A stretch of DNA of 15,157 nucleotides from Desulfatirhabdium butyrativorans (GTDB lineage: Bacteria; Desulfobacterota; Desulfobacteria; Desulfobacterales; DYRK01). The stretch covers positions 26,207-41,363 of the forward strand of contig DYRK01000001.1 in the NCBI GenBank assembly GCA_020718785.1, given 5' to 3'. Shown here piece by piece: positions 7,101 to 13,888 of this stretch. Position 1 is the first letter of the stretch. Each line of letters starts with the position of its first letter. Below the pieces are notes generated by a model. That model saw only the letters and a list, made by a program, of their open reading frames with translations, had not been told where the DNA came from and made no database searches. A program made the translations under genes and the position numbers.

Positions 7101-7679
7101 ATGCGAAGAAAAAATATTTTTCTGATTGCTGTTTTGACGGGCTTATGTTTTGCGGCGGACGAAGCTTCGGCTCAAGGCTATTTTTCTGCGGGACTCGGCG
7201 CGGGGGGAAGTGCGGGAACCTATAGTATGACTGTCGAAGCCGGTATTACGGAAGTTGAGATCGGCAGTAAAAAATATCTGATAGGCGCAGGTATTCCCAT
7301 TATTCCTCACGGATATGACAATGTGCCGTCAGATACTTTTGAATCACCGTGTCCCCATAACGAGTATGTGATTCTGGGGCAGGAAAATGACGGAACCGAA
7401 CTTGGGATTTACGGGAAAATGGGCGGAGAAGTAAAGAAATATCCGGGCATGTATGCGTCTCTGCTGCTCGGATTCACCCGTGGAACCGAGATCGAGGTGT
7501 CTGAATCCCTTGCCACCCGTCAGCATTATGAACAATCATCGGACAAAAATGTTTACTGGATGTACGGACTCGGAGTATCGTATTTTACGGAAATATTCGA
7601 CGATGACTGGAGAATCTGTTTCCAATTGGACATTGACAACCGGCGGGGCATTACCGGGGCTGCGGGTTTTCACTGGTAA
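7101..7679 (+). CDS. Small predicted outer-membrane beta-barrel protein
   Basis: A 192-residue protein. The ATG at 7101 is chosen over a TTG at 7089 because the upstream AAGGAG (7092-7097) would otherwise lie inside the gene; the gap to the ATG is short, 3 bases. Residues 1-25 form a signal peptide (basic RRK, hydrophobic FLIAVLTGLCFA, likely cut after ASA before QGYF). The mature part alternates polar and hydrophobic residues in strand-like stretches (YFSAGLGAGGSAG, YASLLLGFTRG, YWMYGLGVSYFTE, RICFQLDIDNRRG) and ends in Phe-His-Trp. A terminal aromatic residue is typical of proteins recognised by the BAM outer-membrane insertion machinery. The size fits an eight-stranded barrel, but the exact family and function are unknown. 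It lies 75 bases after the beta-helix gene on the same strand and may be co-expressed with it. Confidence 0.72.
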   Translation: MRRKNIFLIAVLTGLCFAADEASAQGYFSAGLGAGGSAGTYSMTVEAGITEVEIGSKKYLIGAGIPIIPHGYDNVPSDTFESPCPHNEYVILGQENDGTELGIYGKMGGEVKKYPGMYASLLLGFTRGTEIEVSESLATRQHYEQSSDKNVYWMYGLGVSYFTEIFDDDWRICFQLDIDNRRGITGAAGFHW

Positions 7680-8197
7680 ATGTCAGCAGGATTTTCAGGA
7701 TTTGCATCTTCGGGCAGGGACAGGCCGGCGGCGTGTCCCTCTTTTAATCCCGAAAATCAGGGACTGTAAATTTCATGGCATCTGTCTTCCATAACGTGAA
7801 CAAGTTCAGCGGCATGAAACCCCGTCAGGATTCACGTGCGCTCCGACGACGGCTGGCTATTGTCCGTGCCTCAAATGAAGAAGCGCAACTTCGCGGTTCC
7901 TCGTCCATCCGAATGCCCGTGGCAGAGGACTCGGGAAAAAACTGGTTCATAAAGCCGCAGATTTTTGCAGAACTGCCGGATACAAGTCTGTTTTTCTGTG
8001 GACTTTCAATGAGTTAATAACAGCAATATATTTATACCGATCCGCAGGCTTTGTAAAGACTGAGGAAAAATCTCATCTGCTCTGGGGTCTGAACCTTACC
8101 GAAGAGCGATATGAGTTAAAATTTTGAAAAAAAACATAAGTGCCGAAATTCATTTATCAGACATTTATTTCTAACCCTAATAAGCGGAAAATAAGCA
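7680..8197. other. 518-base gap before meaB; no convincing gene
   Basis: It holds a terminator-like hairpin near 7716-7745. An open frame at 7775-8017 (plus) would encode 80 Arg-rich residues, but it has no ribosome site and no family I recognise; the opposite strand is also open for about 55 codons over part of this stretch. It may be a decayed gene or dispersed repeat. The last 100 bases before meaB are AT-rich and probably contain its promoter. I saw no cobalamin-riboswitch-like motif. Confidence 0.5.
7716..7745 (+). terminator. Probable intrinsic terminator after the beta-barrel gene
   Basis: AGGGACA (7716-7722) pairs with TGTCCCT (7734-7740) around an 11-base GC-rich loop, followed by CTTTT. 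It lies about 37 bases after the stop at 7679, a typical place for a terminator of the surface-protein transcript. The T-run is short. Confidence 0.5.
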
Positions 8198-9223
8198 ATG
8201 ATTGATGATCCTCAATATTATATTCAGGGCGTACTGGAGCAAAACCGGCGCATTCTTTCCAGAACCATCACTCTGGTTGAAAGCTCTCTCCCAGCCCATC
8301 GGGAACTGGCTCAGACCATTGTTGACGCGCTGCTTCCTTATACCGGAAAATCTGTCCGGCTGGGAATCACCGGGGTTCCCGGGGTCGGCAAAAGCACTTT
8401 TATCGAAAGCCTCGGCATGATGCTGGTGCGTGAGAAAACCCATCCCTTAAAGAAAATCAAACTGCGGAAGGCGCACAATGTAGCAGTGCTTGCCGTGGAT
8501 CCCAGCAGTACTCGAAGCGGCGGCAGTGTTCTGGCAGATAAAACGCGGATGGAAAAGCTTTCTGTGGAAGAAAGAGCATTTATCCGTCCGTCTCCGTCAG
8601 GCGGCACACTGGGAGGCGTTGCACGCAAAACCAGAGAAACCATGCTGGTCTGCGAGGCCGCCGGATTTGATGTTATCATTGTCGAGACAGTAGGCGTGGG
8701 ACAATCCGAGACTGCTGTGGCATCAATGGTTGACTTTTTTCTCGTCCTCATGCTGGCAGGTGCGGGAGACGAACTTCAGGGAATCAAAAAAGGCGTCTTG
8801 GAAATAGCCGACGGTCTTGCCGTCAACAAAGCTGACGGCGATAATGTCGAAAAAGCAAATCATGCAAAAAAGGAATATGAAAGCGCGCTGCATTTTCTGA
8901 ATCCATCGACGTATTCATGGACAGCGCCGGTTCTCACATGCAGTGCCAGGGAAATGAGCGGCATCGAAGGCGTATGGAATATGGTTCTGGAATACATAGA
9001 CAAACTCGGTACTACCGGCGAACTTGCGGAAAAGCGGCGGAAACAGGCTTTGGACTGGATGTGGTCGCTGGTGGAAGAAGGGCTGAGAGAGCGGTTCCGC
9101 AGGAATACGGAGATTAAAGATCTCCTGCCCGCGATCACCGGAGATGTGGAAAGAGGTGAAACCGCGGCGACCCTTGCCGCGGCCAGGCTGCTTTCTTTGC
9201 TTGATAAAAACGGGTCTGTGTGA
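8198..9223 (+). CDS. meaB: MeaB, methylmalonyl-CoA mutase chaperone GTPase (ArgK family)
   Basis: A 341-residue G3E-family P-loop GTPase of normal length. MeaB protects methylmalonyl-CoA mutase and gates loading of its adenosylcobalamin cofactor in the cytoplasm. Visible motifs: Walker A GVPGVGKST (59-67); DPSSTRSGGS (101-110), a MeaB hallmark; PSPSGGTLGGVARKT (131-145); the switch region ETVGVGQSE (163-171); and the base-specificity motif NKAD (210-213). The old name LAO/AO transport ATPase (ArgK) for this family is misleading. The ATG at 8198 has only a weak upstream purine run, but the protein aligns from its start with the family as I know it. The mutase itself is not in the window, yet the downstream genes belong to the same pathway, which supports MeaB over the related hypB/ureG metal chaperones. 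It is separated from the carboxyltransferase genes by 536 bases with a terminator, so it is probably a separate transcript. Confidence 0.95.
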   Translation: MIDDPQYYIQGVLEQNRRILSRTITLVESSLPAHRELAQTIVDALLPYTGKSVRLGITGVPGVGKSTFIESLGMMLVREKTHPLKKIKLRKAHNVAVLAVDPSSTRSGGSVLADKTRMEKLSVEERAFIRPSPSGGTLGGVARKTRETMLVCEAAGFDVIIVETVGVGQSETAVASMVDFFLVLMLAGAGDELQGIKKGVLEIADGLAVNKADGDNVEKANHAKKEYESALHFLNPSTYSWTAPVLTCSAREMSGIEGVWNMVLEYIDKLGTTGELAEKRRKQALDWMWSLVEEGLRERFRRNTEIKDLLPAITGDVERGETAATLAAARLLSLLDKNGSV

Positions 9224-9259
9224 TAAGCCCCTGTCGTTTTCCGGCTGATCCTCGTCAGG

Positions 9260-9311
9260 CTGCAACCCGGACGGATTTGACAGACCCGTCAAATCCGCCC
9301 TTCGGATGCAG
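9260..9311. repeat. Two-tier hairpin after meaB
   Basis: CGGATTTGAC (9272-9281), loop AGACCC, and GTCAAATCCG (9288-9297) form a perfect 10-pair stem. It is flanked by CTGCA (9260-9264) and TGCAG (9307-9311), which can extend the structure after an internal loop. No T-run follows, so it is either a Rho-type stabilising hairpin at the meaB 3' end or a dispersed palindrome. Confidence 0.65.
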
Positions 9312-9435
9312 GACTGAAGAACCGGTTCAATTTGACAAAAATTGTGGGGCTGTCTCAGGAGAGAAAGAATCTGCGAAACCGGAAGTGATGAATACTATGT
9401 ACCCGGCCATATATTTTCGGACATTGCAGAATGGG

Positions 9436-9468
9436 AAAAACTGAGTTTTTTCAAAAAACTCAGTTTTT
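9436..9468. terminator. Bidirectional intrinsic terminator
   Basis: A 33-base sequence with 16-base complementary arms around C9452. The core ACTGAG pairs with CTCAGT; A-runs precede and T-runs follow on both strands, so it could stop transcription in both directions. It lies 212 bases after meaB and just before a promoter-like sequence, separating meaB from the downstream operon. Confidence 0.7.
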
Positions 9469-9510
9469 AAAAATGCCGGAAAATTTTTGTCCCGGTACAT
9501 ATAAATTTTC

Positions 9511-9539
9511 TTGACGATTCAATACCGTTATGCTACACA
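9511..9539 (+). promoter_or_regulatory. Candidate sigma-70 promoter of the carboxyltransferase-sucCD operon
   Basis: TTGACG at 9511-9516 matches the -35 consensus in five of six positions. After a 17-base spacer comes TACACA at 9534-9539 with TG one base upstream (extended -10). The -10 box itself is poor. The place is sensible: directly after the bidirectional terminator and about 210 bases before the first gene of the operon, giving a long leader. Confidence 0.35.
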
Positions 9540-9605
9540 AAGCGTCACCGGGATGAATTCACCTATGAAATATTTCTGACGGAGAGACCGCCTTTCTATA
9601 CATGT

Positions 9606-9713
9606 ATGAAATATGCAGTTTTTCAAATGCTTCGCTTATCGGCAAACGATTTTGAACGGATGAGCGAGGATTACAGAGAATACAAAGGCTTGCCTTTTAT
9701 TTCCAAGAAGTAA
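9606..9713 (+). other. Possible 35-codon leader ORF or gene remnant
   Basis: ATG at 9606 opens a 35-residue frame (MKYAVFQMLRLSANDF... ending GLPFISKK) and stops at 9713, 46 bases before the carboxyltransferase gene. The same frame is open back to about 9464, so it may be the tail of a decayed gene rather than a true leader peptide. No ribosome site is visible and no family is recognised. Confidence 0.2.
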
Positions 9714-9759
9714 AATTTTCCAGCAGGGTTAATCCGAACAAAAGGAAAGGAATCGACAA

Positions 9760-11316
9760 ATGGGAAGTATTGCAGATAAAATAAAGGATCTGAAGGATAG
9801 GGAACAGAAGATTCTTCAGATGGGCGGCGCGAAAGCCGTTGCAAAGCAAAAAGAAAAACCGGGGAAAATGACTGCCCGGGAGCGGCTGAACTGTCTGTTT
9901 GATCCGGGAACTTTCCGGGAAATTGATATGTTTGTGACCCATCGCTGTGTGAATTTCGACATGCAGGGTCTTGAAATTCCATCCGACGGCGTGATCACGG
10001 GACACGGACTTGTAAACGGCAGACCCGTGTTTGCTTTTGCTCAGGATTTCACTGCCAGAGCCGGAAGTCTCGGAGAAATGCACGCCAAAAAGATATGCAA
10101 AGTCATGGATATGGCGCTCAAAGCCGGGGTTCCCTTTGTCGGAATGAATGACTCGGGCGGCGCAAGAATTCAGGAAGGCGTGGATGCTTTGTCAGGATAC
10201 GGTCAGATTTTCTACCGGAATTCTGTTGCTTCCGGTGTGATTCCGCAGATTTCCGCCATCATGGGACCCACCGCGGGCGGTGCGGTTTACTCTCCGGCAA
10301 TGACCGATTATATCTTCATGGTCAAGGATACGAGCTATATGTTCATTACCGGTCCGGAAGTCATCAAATCCGTGACCGGCGAAGAAGTGAGCTTCGAAGA
10401 CTTGGGCGGAGCAATGACGCATAATGAAAAAAGCGGTGTTGCTCATTTCGCGTGTGAAAACGATGAGGACGCAATCAGTCAGATCAAGGCATTGCTGTCC
10501 TATCTCCCGTCGAACAACATGGAAGACCCGCCGGTTGTCAGCACAGGAGATAATCCCGGACGGACAGACGCTGCGCTGAATACGATCATCCCTGACAATC
10601 CGAACCAGCCCTACGATATGAAAGACGTGATTCGTTCTATCGTGGACAATGGCGAGATATTCGAACCGCATATTTATTACGCCCAGAATATCATCGTATG
10701 CCTTGCCCGTCTGAACGGACGCAGTATCGGCATTATTGCCAATCAGCCCAAAGTTCTGGGCGGCTGTTTGGACATTGACGCATCGGATAAGGCATCCCGG
10801 TTTATCCGTTTCTGCGACGCTTTCAATATTCCCATGCTGACCATAGCGGATGTGCCGGGATATCTGCCGGGAAGCAATCAGGAATGGGGAGGAATTATCC
10901 GTCACGGCGCAAAGCTGCTCTGGACATATTCCGAAGCCACGGTTCCGAAACTGCTGCTGGTGACTCGCAAGGACTACGGCGGCTCTTATCTCGCGATGTG
11001 TTCGAAAGACTTGGGTGCGGATATGGCATTTGCATGGCCCAGCGCTCAGATTGCCGTCATGGGCGCGGCAGGTGCTGCAAATATCATCCATCGGAAAGAT
11101 ATCAAGGAAGCGGCTGACCCTGTGGCAAAGCGCAAAGAGAAAATCGAGGAATACGAAAATCTCTTCTCGAATCCTTACTGTGCCGCAAACCGGGGATATA
11201 TTGACGCGGTTATAGAGCCGAGCGGAACCCGTCCCCGGCTGATCGAAGCTTTGGAAATCATGTGCGGCAAACGGGAACTGAGACCTCCGAAAAAGCACGG
11301 AAACATTCCTTTATAA
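9760..11316 (+). CDS. mmdA: Methylmalonyl-CoA/propionyl-CoA carboxyltransferase subunit (MmdA/PccB/12S type)
   Basis: A 518-residue crotonase-fold carboxyltransferase, full length for the family. It moves the carboxyl group between biotin and propionyl-CoA/methylmalonyl-CoA. The N-terminal half has the acyl-CoA carboxylase signature with MTARERL (37-43), the DSGGARIQEGV oxyanion-hole region (131-141) and GPTAGGAVYSPA (169-180). The C-terminal half has DVPGYLPGSNQE (364-375), the RKDYGGSY turn (403-410) and AWPSAQIAVMGAAGA, and ends with the common KHGNIPL tail. AAAGGAA lies about 7 bases before the ATG. Sequence alone does not separate propionyl-CoA carboxylase beta, methylmalonyl-CoA decarboxylase alpha and the transcarboxylase 12S subunit. 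The neighbours decide: a 5S-like pyruvate carboxyltransferase with its own biotin domain follows, and no biotin carboxylase is present, so a methylmalonyl-CoA:pyruvate transcarboxylase role is most likely. Confidence 0.93.
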   Translation: MGSIADKIKDLKDREQKILQMGGAKAVAKQKEKPGKMTARERLNCLFDPGTFREIDMFVTHRCVNFDMQGLEIPSDGVITGHGLVNGRPVFAFAQDFTARAGSLGEMHAKKICKVMDMALKAGVPFVGMNDSGGARIQEGVDALSGYGQIFYRNSVASGVIPQISAIMGPTAGGAVYSPAMTDYIFMVKDTSYMFITGPEVIKSVTGEEVSFEDLGGAMTHNEKSGVAHFACENDEDAISQIKALLSYLPSNNMEDPPVVSTGDNPGRTDAALNTIIPDNPNQPYDMKDVIRSIVDNGEIFEPHIYYAQNIIVCLARLNGRSIGIIANQPKVLGGCLDIDASDKASRFIRFCDAFNIPMLTIADVPGYLPGSNQEWGGIIRHGAKLLWTYSEATVPKLLLVTRKDYGGSYLAMCSKDLGADMAFAWPSAQIAVMGAAGAANIIHRKDIKEAADPVAKRKEKIEEYENLFSNPYCAANRGYIDAVIEPSGTRPRLIEALEIMCGKRELRPPKKHGNIPL

Positions 11317-11349
11317 TTGAAGTTTGTCAATCGGAAACGGAGTTTCACA

Positions 11350-11571
11350 ATGAATACGGATAAGAGGAAAATCACCGCGGCAGTCGCCGGGGTAATGGCT
11401 TATATCAGGACTGAGGAAGAGGCGATCTGCGCTGCGAAAACGGCAGCAGCATTGCCTGTAGTCGAGCCTGCCGCGCCTCCGGTGAAACTGTGGGGAATCA
11501 GCGGGCGTCAGTCGCAGATGCAGTTGCGTAATCTGATGCAGATGAAAGCCTTTCACGGAATCAGGAAGTAA
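11350..11571 (+). CDS. Small subunit of the biotin-dependent carboxyltransferase (MmdE/OadG C-terminal-like)
   Basis: A 73-residue protein starting at ATG 11350, 7 bases after CGGAG; an upstream TTG at 11317 has no ribosome site. It begins with a helix (ITAAVAGVMAYIRTEEEA), has an Ala/Pro linker (VVEPAAPP) and ends with W-GISGRQSQMQLRNLMQMKAFH. The pattern Trp, then Gly-Arg, then a Met/Arg-rich helix resembles the C-terminal part of OadG/MmdD and the short MmdE (epsilon) subunits, which hold carboxyltransferase assemblies together. Unlike OadG it has no N-terminal membrane helix, consistent with a soluble complex. It lies 33 bases after the carboxyltransferase gene and before the biotin-bearing subunit. 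Its last codons and stop fall in a 61-base repeat that recurs 100 bases downstream. The homology is judged by eye and may be too weak for routine searches. Confidence 0.62.
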   Translation: MNTDKRKITAAVAGVMAYIRTEEEAICAAKTAAALPVVEPAAPPVKLWGISGRQSQMQLRNLMQMKAFHGIRK

Positions 11572-11588
11572 CACTGTCAATCGTTTTT

Positions 11589-11626
11589 TCCTCTTGTTCC
11601 CAAGCCCCGGCTTGGGAACAAGAGGA
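11589..11626. repeat. Strong 18-pair hairpin of the CCCAAGC/GCTTGGG family
   Basis: Arms 11589-11606 and 11609-11626 are perfectly complementary with a 2-base centre; the inner part reads TTCCCAAGCC / GGCTTGGGAA. It follows the small-subunit stop by 17 bases and lies between genes of one probable operon, so it could stabilise or partly terminate the upstream mRNA. It looks like a dispersed palindromic repeat. Confidence 0.85.
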
Positions 11627-11627
11627 C

Positions 11628-11651
11628 GTTCCCAAGCTGGGGCTTGGGAAC
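11628..11651. repeat. Second hairpin of the same family
   Basis: GTTCCCAAGC (11628-11637), loop TGGG, GCTTGGGAAC (11642-11651), followed by GAGGGG. It starts two bases after the preceding hairpin, so two palindromes of one family stand back to back. Confidence 0.85.
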
Positions 11652-11690
11652 GAGGGGAAATCAGGAAGTAACACTGTCAATCGTTTTTTC

Positions 11691-11726
11691 CTCTTGTTCC
11701 CAAGCCCCGGCTTGGGAACGAGGGGA
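11691..11726. repeat. Third hairpin, in the truncated repeat copy
   Basis: It has the same left arm as the hairpin at 11589 (CTCTTGTTCCCAAGCC), but the right arm is GGCTTGGGAACGAGGG, so the outer pairs are mismatched or G-U. The right flank GAGGGGA matches that of the second hairpin, as expected for a recombinant between the two. Confidence 0.75.
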
Positions 11727-11774
11727 TTTTTCAAATACGTTTTTAACCCTATTTTTTAAGAGGAGAACGATACA

Positions 11775-13760
11775 ATGAGTGATCATGACCAGGTGAAAAC
11801 GACGACCATGAACTATGACAAGGACAGGCCCAAAGCGAAAAACCCGATCAAGATAGAGGACCTGACCTTCCGTGACGGTCATCAGTCTCTTTTTGCGACC
11901 AGAGGACGGACCGAAGACATGCTTCCGGTTGCCGAAATGATGGATCAGGTCGGCTTCTGGGCAATGGAGACCTGGGGCGGCGCAACTTTCGATACCATGC
12001 ACCGATTTCTCAACGAAGACCCCTGGGAAAGAATCCGGACATTGAAACGCTATGTCAAAAAGACGCCTTTTTCCATGCTGCTCAGGGGACAGAATCTGGT
12101 GGGATACCGCAACTACGCCGACGATGTTGCCAAAGCCTTTGTGGAAAGAGCCGCAGCCAACGGTATGGATATTTTCAGAACCTTTGACGCGCTCAATGAC
12201 TACCGCAATTTCGAGACGGTGGTTCCCGCGATCAAAGCCTGCGGAAAACATTTTCAGGGCTGTATCTGCTATACCCTGACGCAGCCGAGATTAGGCGGAG
12301 AGGTTTACAACCTCGACTACTATGTGAAAAAGGGCAAAGCCCTCGAAGCCATGGGCGCGGACAGCATCTGCATCAAAGATATGGCAGGACTGATCGCTCC
12401 TTATGATGCCTACGATATCGTGAAGGCATTGAAAGCAGCGGTCAAGCCGCCGATTCATCTTCACAGCCATTTTACTTCCGGTATGTCGGCCATGTCTCAT
12501 CTGAAAGCCATCGAAGCCGGCGTTGACATTATTGATACCTGTATGTCTCCTTACGCGTACCGGACTTCCCATGCAGCCGTCGAGCCGCTGGTCATGACGC
12601 TGATCGGAACGACTCGGGACACGGGTTTCGATATCAAACTTCTGGCCAACATCAACGAAATCCTCGAGCGCGAAGTCATGCCCAAGTACAGACATCTGCT
12701 GGATGACACCAAGATGTCCATCATTGACATCAATGTGCTGCTCCACCAGACCCCGGGCGGAATGCTTTCGAATCTGGTCAATCAGTTGAGAGAAATGGAT
12801 GCTTTAGACAAAATTGATCAGGTTTACGCGGAACTTCCCAAAGTCAGAAAAGATCTGGGGCAGATTCCGCTGGTCACGCCCACGAGTCAGATCGTCGGTA
12901 TTCAGACCGTCAATAACGTGCTTTTTGACGATGCCAACGAGCGCTACAAGATGATTACCGGTCAGGTCAAAGACCTTTGCTACGGATTGTACGGAAAAAC
13001 TGCGGTTCCCATCAATCCCGAAGTTCAGAAAAAGGCGCTGAAAGGCTATCCCAGAGGGGAAGAGCCGATTACCTGCCGGCCCGCTCAGGTGTTGGAACCC
13101 GAGATGGAAAAAGCCAAGAAAGAAATCGGCGATCTGGCTGTGGATATAGACGATCAGATTCTTTACGCCATCTATCCGGTTACCGGAAAGAAATTCCTGA
13201 GCTGGAAATACGGCAAAGAACCGGTGCCTGCGGAAGTCAAGCCGAAAACGCTCGATCAGGCAAAAGCCGAACTGGAACTGATTAAAAAGGCAAAAGCCGG
13301 TAAGCTCGTCGAGAAGAAAGAAGCCCCGGCAAAAGGTGAAAATCTCCGTACTTTCAATGTCTTTGTGGATCAGGACTATTTTGAGGTCGGCGTAGAAGAA
13401 GTGGGCGGAACGCCGATGGTAAGCTATGTGCAGCAGGCTCCGGCAAAAGCTGCTCCGGCTCCCGCGGCTCCGAAAGCTGCGGCTCCGGCTGCGCCCAAAC
13501 CGGCTGCGGCTCCCAAAGTCGAGGTGCCTAAAGCCGCTGCTGTGGACGGAACTCCGCTTGTGGCACCGATGCCCGGTATGATCGTCAAATATGAGAAAAA
13601 TGTCGGCGATGCGGTAACACAGGGTGAAACCGTTGTGGTTCTGGAAGCCATGAAAATGGAAAATGCGCTGGCTGCTCCGGCAAGCGGCACGATCAAAGCG
13701 ATTAATTTCAAGAGCGGCGATTCTGTGCAGAAGAGCGCGGTGCTTTGTGTAATCGGATAA
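11775..13760 (+). CDS. oadA: Pyruvate/oxaloacetate carboxyltransferase with fused biotin domain (OadA/PycB, 5S+1.3S type)
   Basis: A 661-residue enzyme that transfers CO2 between biotin and pyruvate/oxaloacetate. The TIM-barrel carboxyltransferase part shows the metal ligand and substrate motif TFRDGHQS (31-38, D34), the probable carbamylated lysine in CIKDMAGL (K201) and the metal-binding HLHSHF (H228, H230). A PYC-OADA conserved region follows (NVLFDDANERYKMIT, GLYGKTAVPINPEV). An Ala/Pro/Lys linker (about 555-591) leads to a biotinyl domain with EAMKMEN; K627 is the biotinylation site. AGGAGA lies about 9 bases before the ATG. The order after a 12S-like subunit and a small epsilon-like subunit, with no OadB/MmdB membrane subunit, points to the 5S and 1.3S parts of a transcarboxylase fused in one chain. 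In the propionate-oxidising direction oxaloacetate would be donor and propionyl-CoA acceptor. Pyruvate carboxylase subunit B is the alternative if a biotin carboxylase is encoded elsewhere. Confidence 0.93.
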   Translation: MSDHDQVKTTTMNYDKDRPKAKNPIKIEDLTFRDGHQSLFATRGRTEDMLPVAEMMDQVGFWAMETWGGATFDTMHRFLNEDPWERIRTLKRYVKKTPFSMLLRGQNLVGYRNYADDVAKAFVERAAANGMDIFRTFDALNDYRNFETVVPAIKACGKHFQGCICYTLTQPRLGGEVYNLDYYVKKGKALEAMGADSICIKDMAGLIAPYDAYDIVKALKAAVKPPIHLHSHFTSGMSAMSHLKAIEAGVDIIDTCMSPYAYRTSHAAVEPLVMTLIGTTRDTGFDIKLLANINEILEREVMPKYRHLLDDTKMSIIDINVLLHQTPGGMLSNLVNQLREMDALDKIDQVYAELPKVRKDLGQIPLVTPTSQIVGIQTVNNVLFDDANERYKMITGQVKDLCYGLYGKTAVPINPEVQKKALKGYPRGEEPITCRPAQVLEPEMEKAKKEIGDLAVDIDDQILYAIYPVTGKKFLSWKYGKEPVPAEVKPKTLDQAKAELELIKKAKAGKLVEKKEAPAKGENLRTFNVFVDQDYFEVGVEEVGGTPMVSYVQQAPAKAAPAPAAPKAAAPAAPKPAAAPKVEVPKAAAVDGTPLVAPMPGMIVKYEKNVGDAVTQGETVVVLEAMKMENALAAPASGTIKAINFKSGDSVQKSAVLCVIG

Positions 13761-13763
13761 ACA

Positions 13764-13866
13764 GGTCAGGGGTACGAGGTCAGGGGTGCGGGGTGCGGGG
13801 TGCGGGGTTAGAGGTTCGAGGTTCGAGGTTTTTACCCCTGACCTCTCACCCCGAACCTCTCACCTC
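13764..13866. repeat. Heptamer array (GGTNNRR) with an inverted arm between oadA and sucC
   Basis: Nine 7-base units run from 13764 to 13826 (GGTCAGG, GGTACGA, GGTCAGG, three GGTGCGG, GGTTAGA, two GGTTCGA). After a short T-rich turn come about four units in reverse orientation (13834-13866). GAGGTCAGGGGT (13776-13787) pairs perfectly with 13834-13845, so the spacer can fold into a large hairpin just before the sucC ribosome site (AAGGAG). Confidence 0.88.
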
Positions 13867-13888
13867 ATAATTTTTATAAGGAGAAATC

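Larger units (their letters stand above)
11559..11719. repeat. 61-base direct repeat at 100-base spacing, covering a gene end and hairpins
   Basis: Positions 11559-11619 are identical to 11659-11719. Each copy contains the last codons and stop of the small-subunit gene (AATCAGGAAGTAA), the string CACTGTCAATCG and a CCCAAGC...GCTTGGG hairpin. This is best explained by tandem duplication of a 100-base unit with the second copy cut short, probably by recombination between hairpins. Only the first copy is in frame with the gene. Confidence 0.92.

Noticed and set aside
7775..8017. 80-codon plus-strand open frame in the gap before meaB
   Set aside because: No ribosome site, Arg-rich composition unlike its neighbours, opposite strand equally open over part of it, and no family recognised.
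8018..8197. Cobalamin riboswitch upstream of meaB
   Set aside because: Looked for because MeaB serves a B12 enzyme, but no B12-box-like motif (GCCACTG) or matching fold was visible.
9220..9444. 74-codon frame after meaB
   Set aside because: It overlaps the meaB end and the two-tier hairpin, has no ribosome site and no recognisable pattern.
10192..11298. Minus-strand open frame of 368 codons opposite the carboxyltransferase gene
   Set aside because: It is the antisense of a clearly conserved enzyme; its protein is Cys/His/Arg-rich with no domain pattern, typical of a shadow frame.
11559..11726. CRISPR-like look of repeated strings
   Set aside because: Only two copies of the repeat, the spacer is itself made of hairpins, and no cas gene is near; a tandem duplication explains it.
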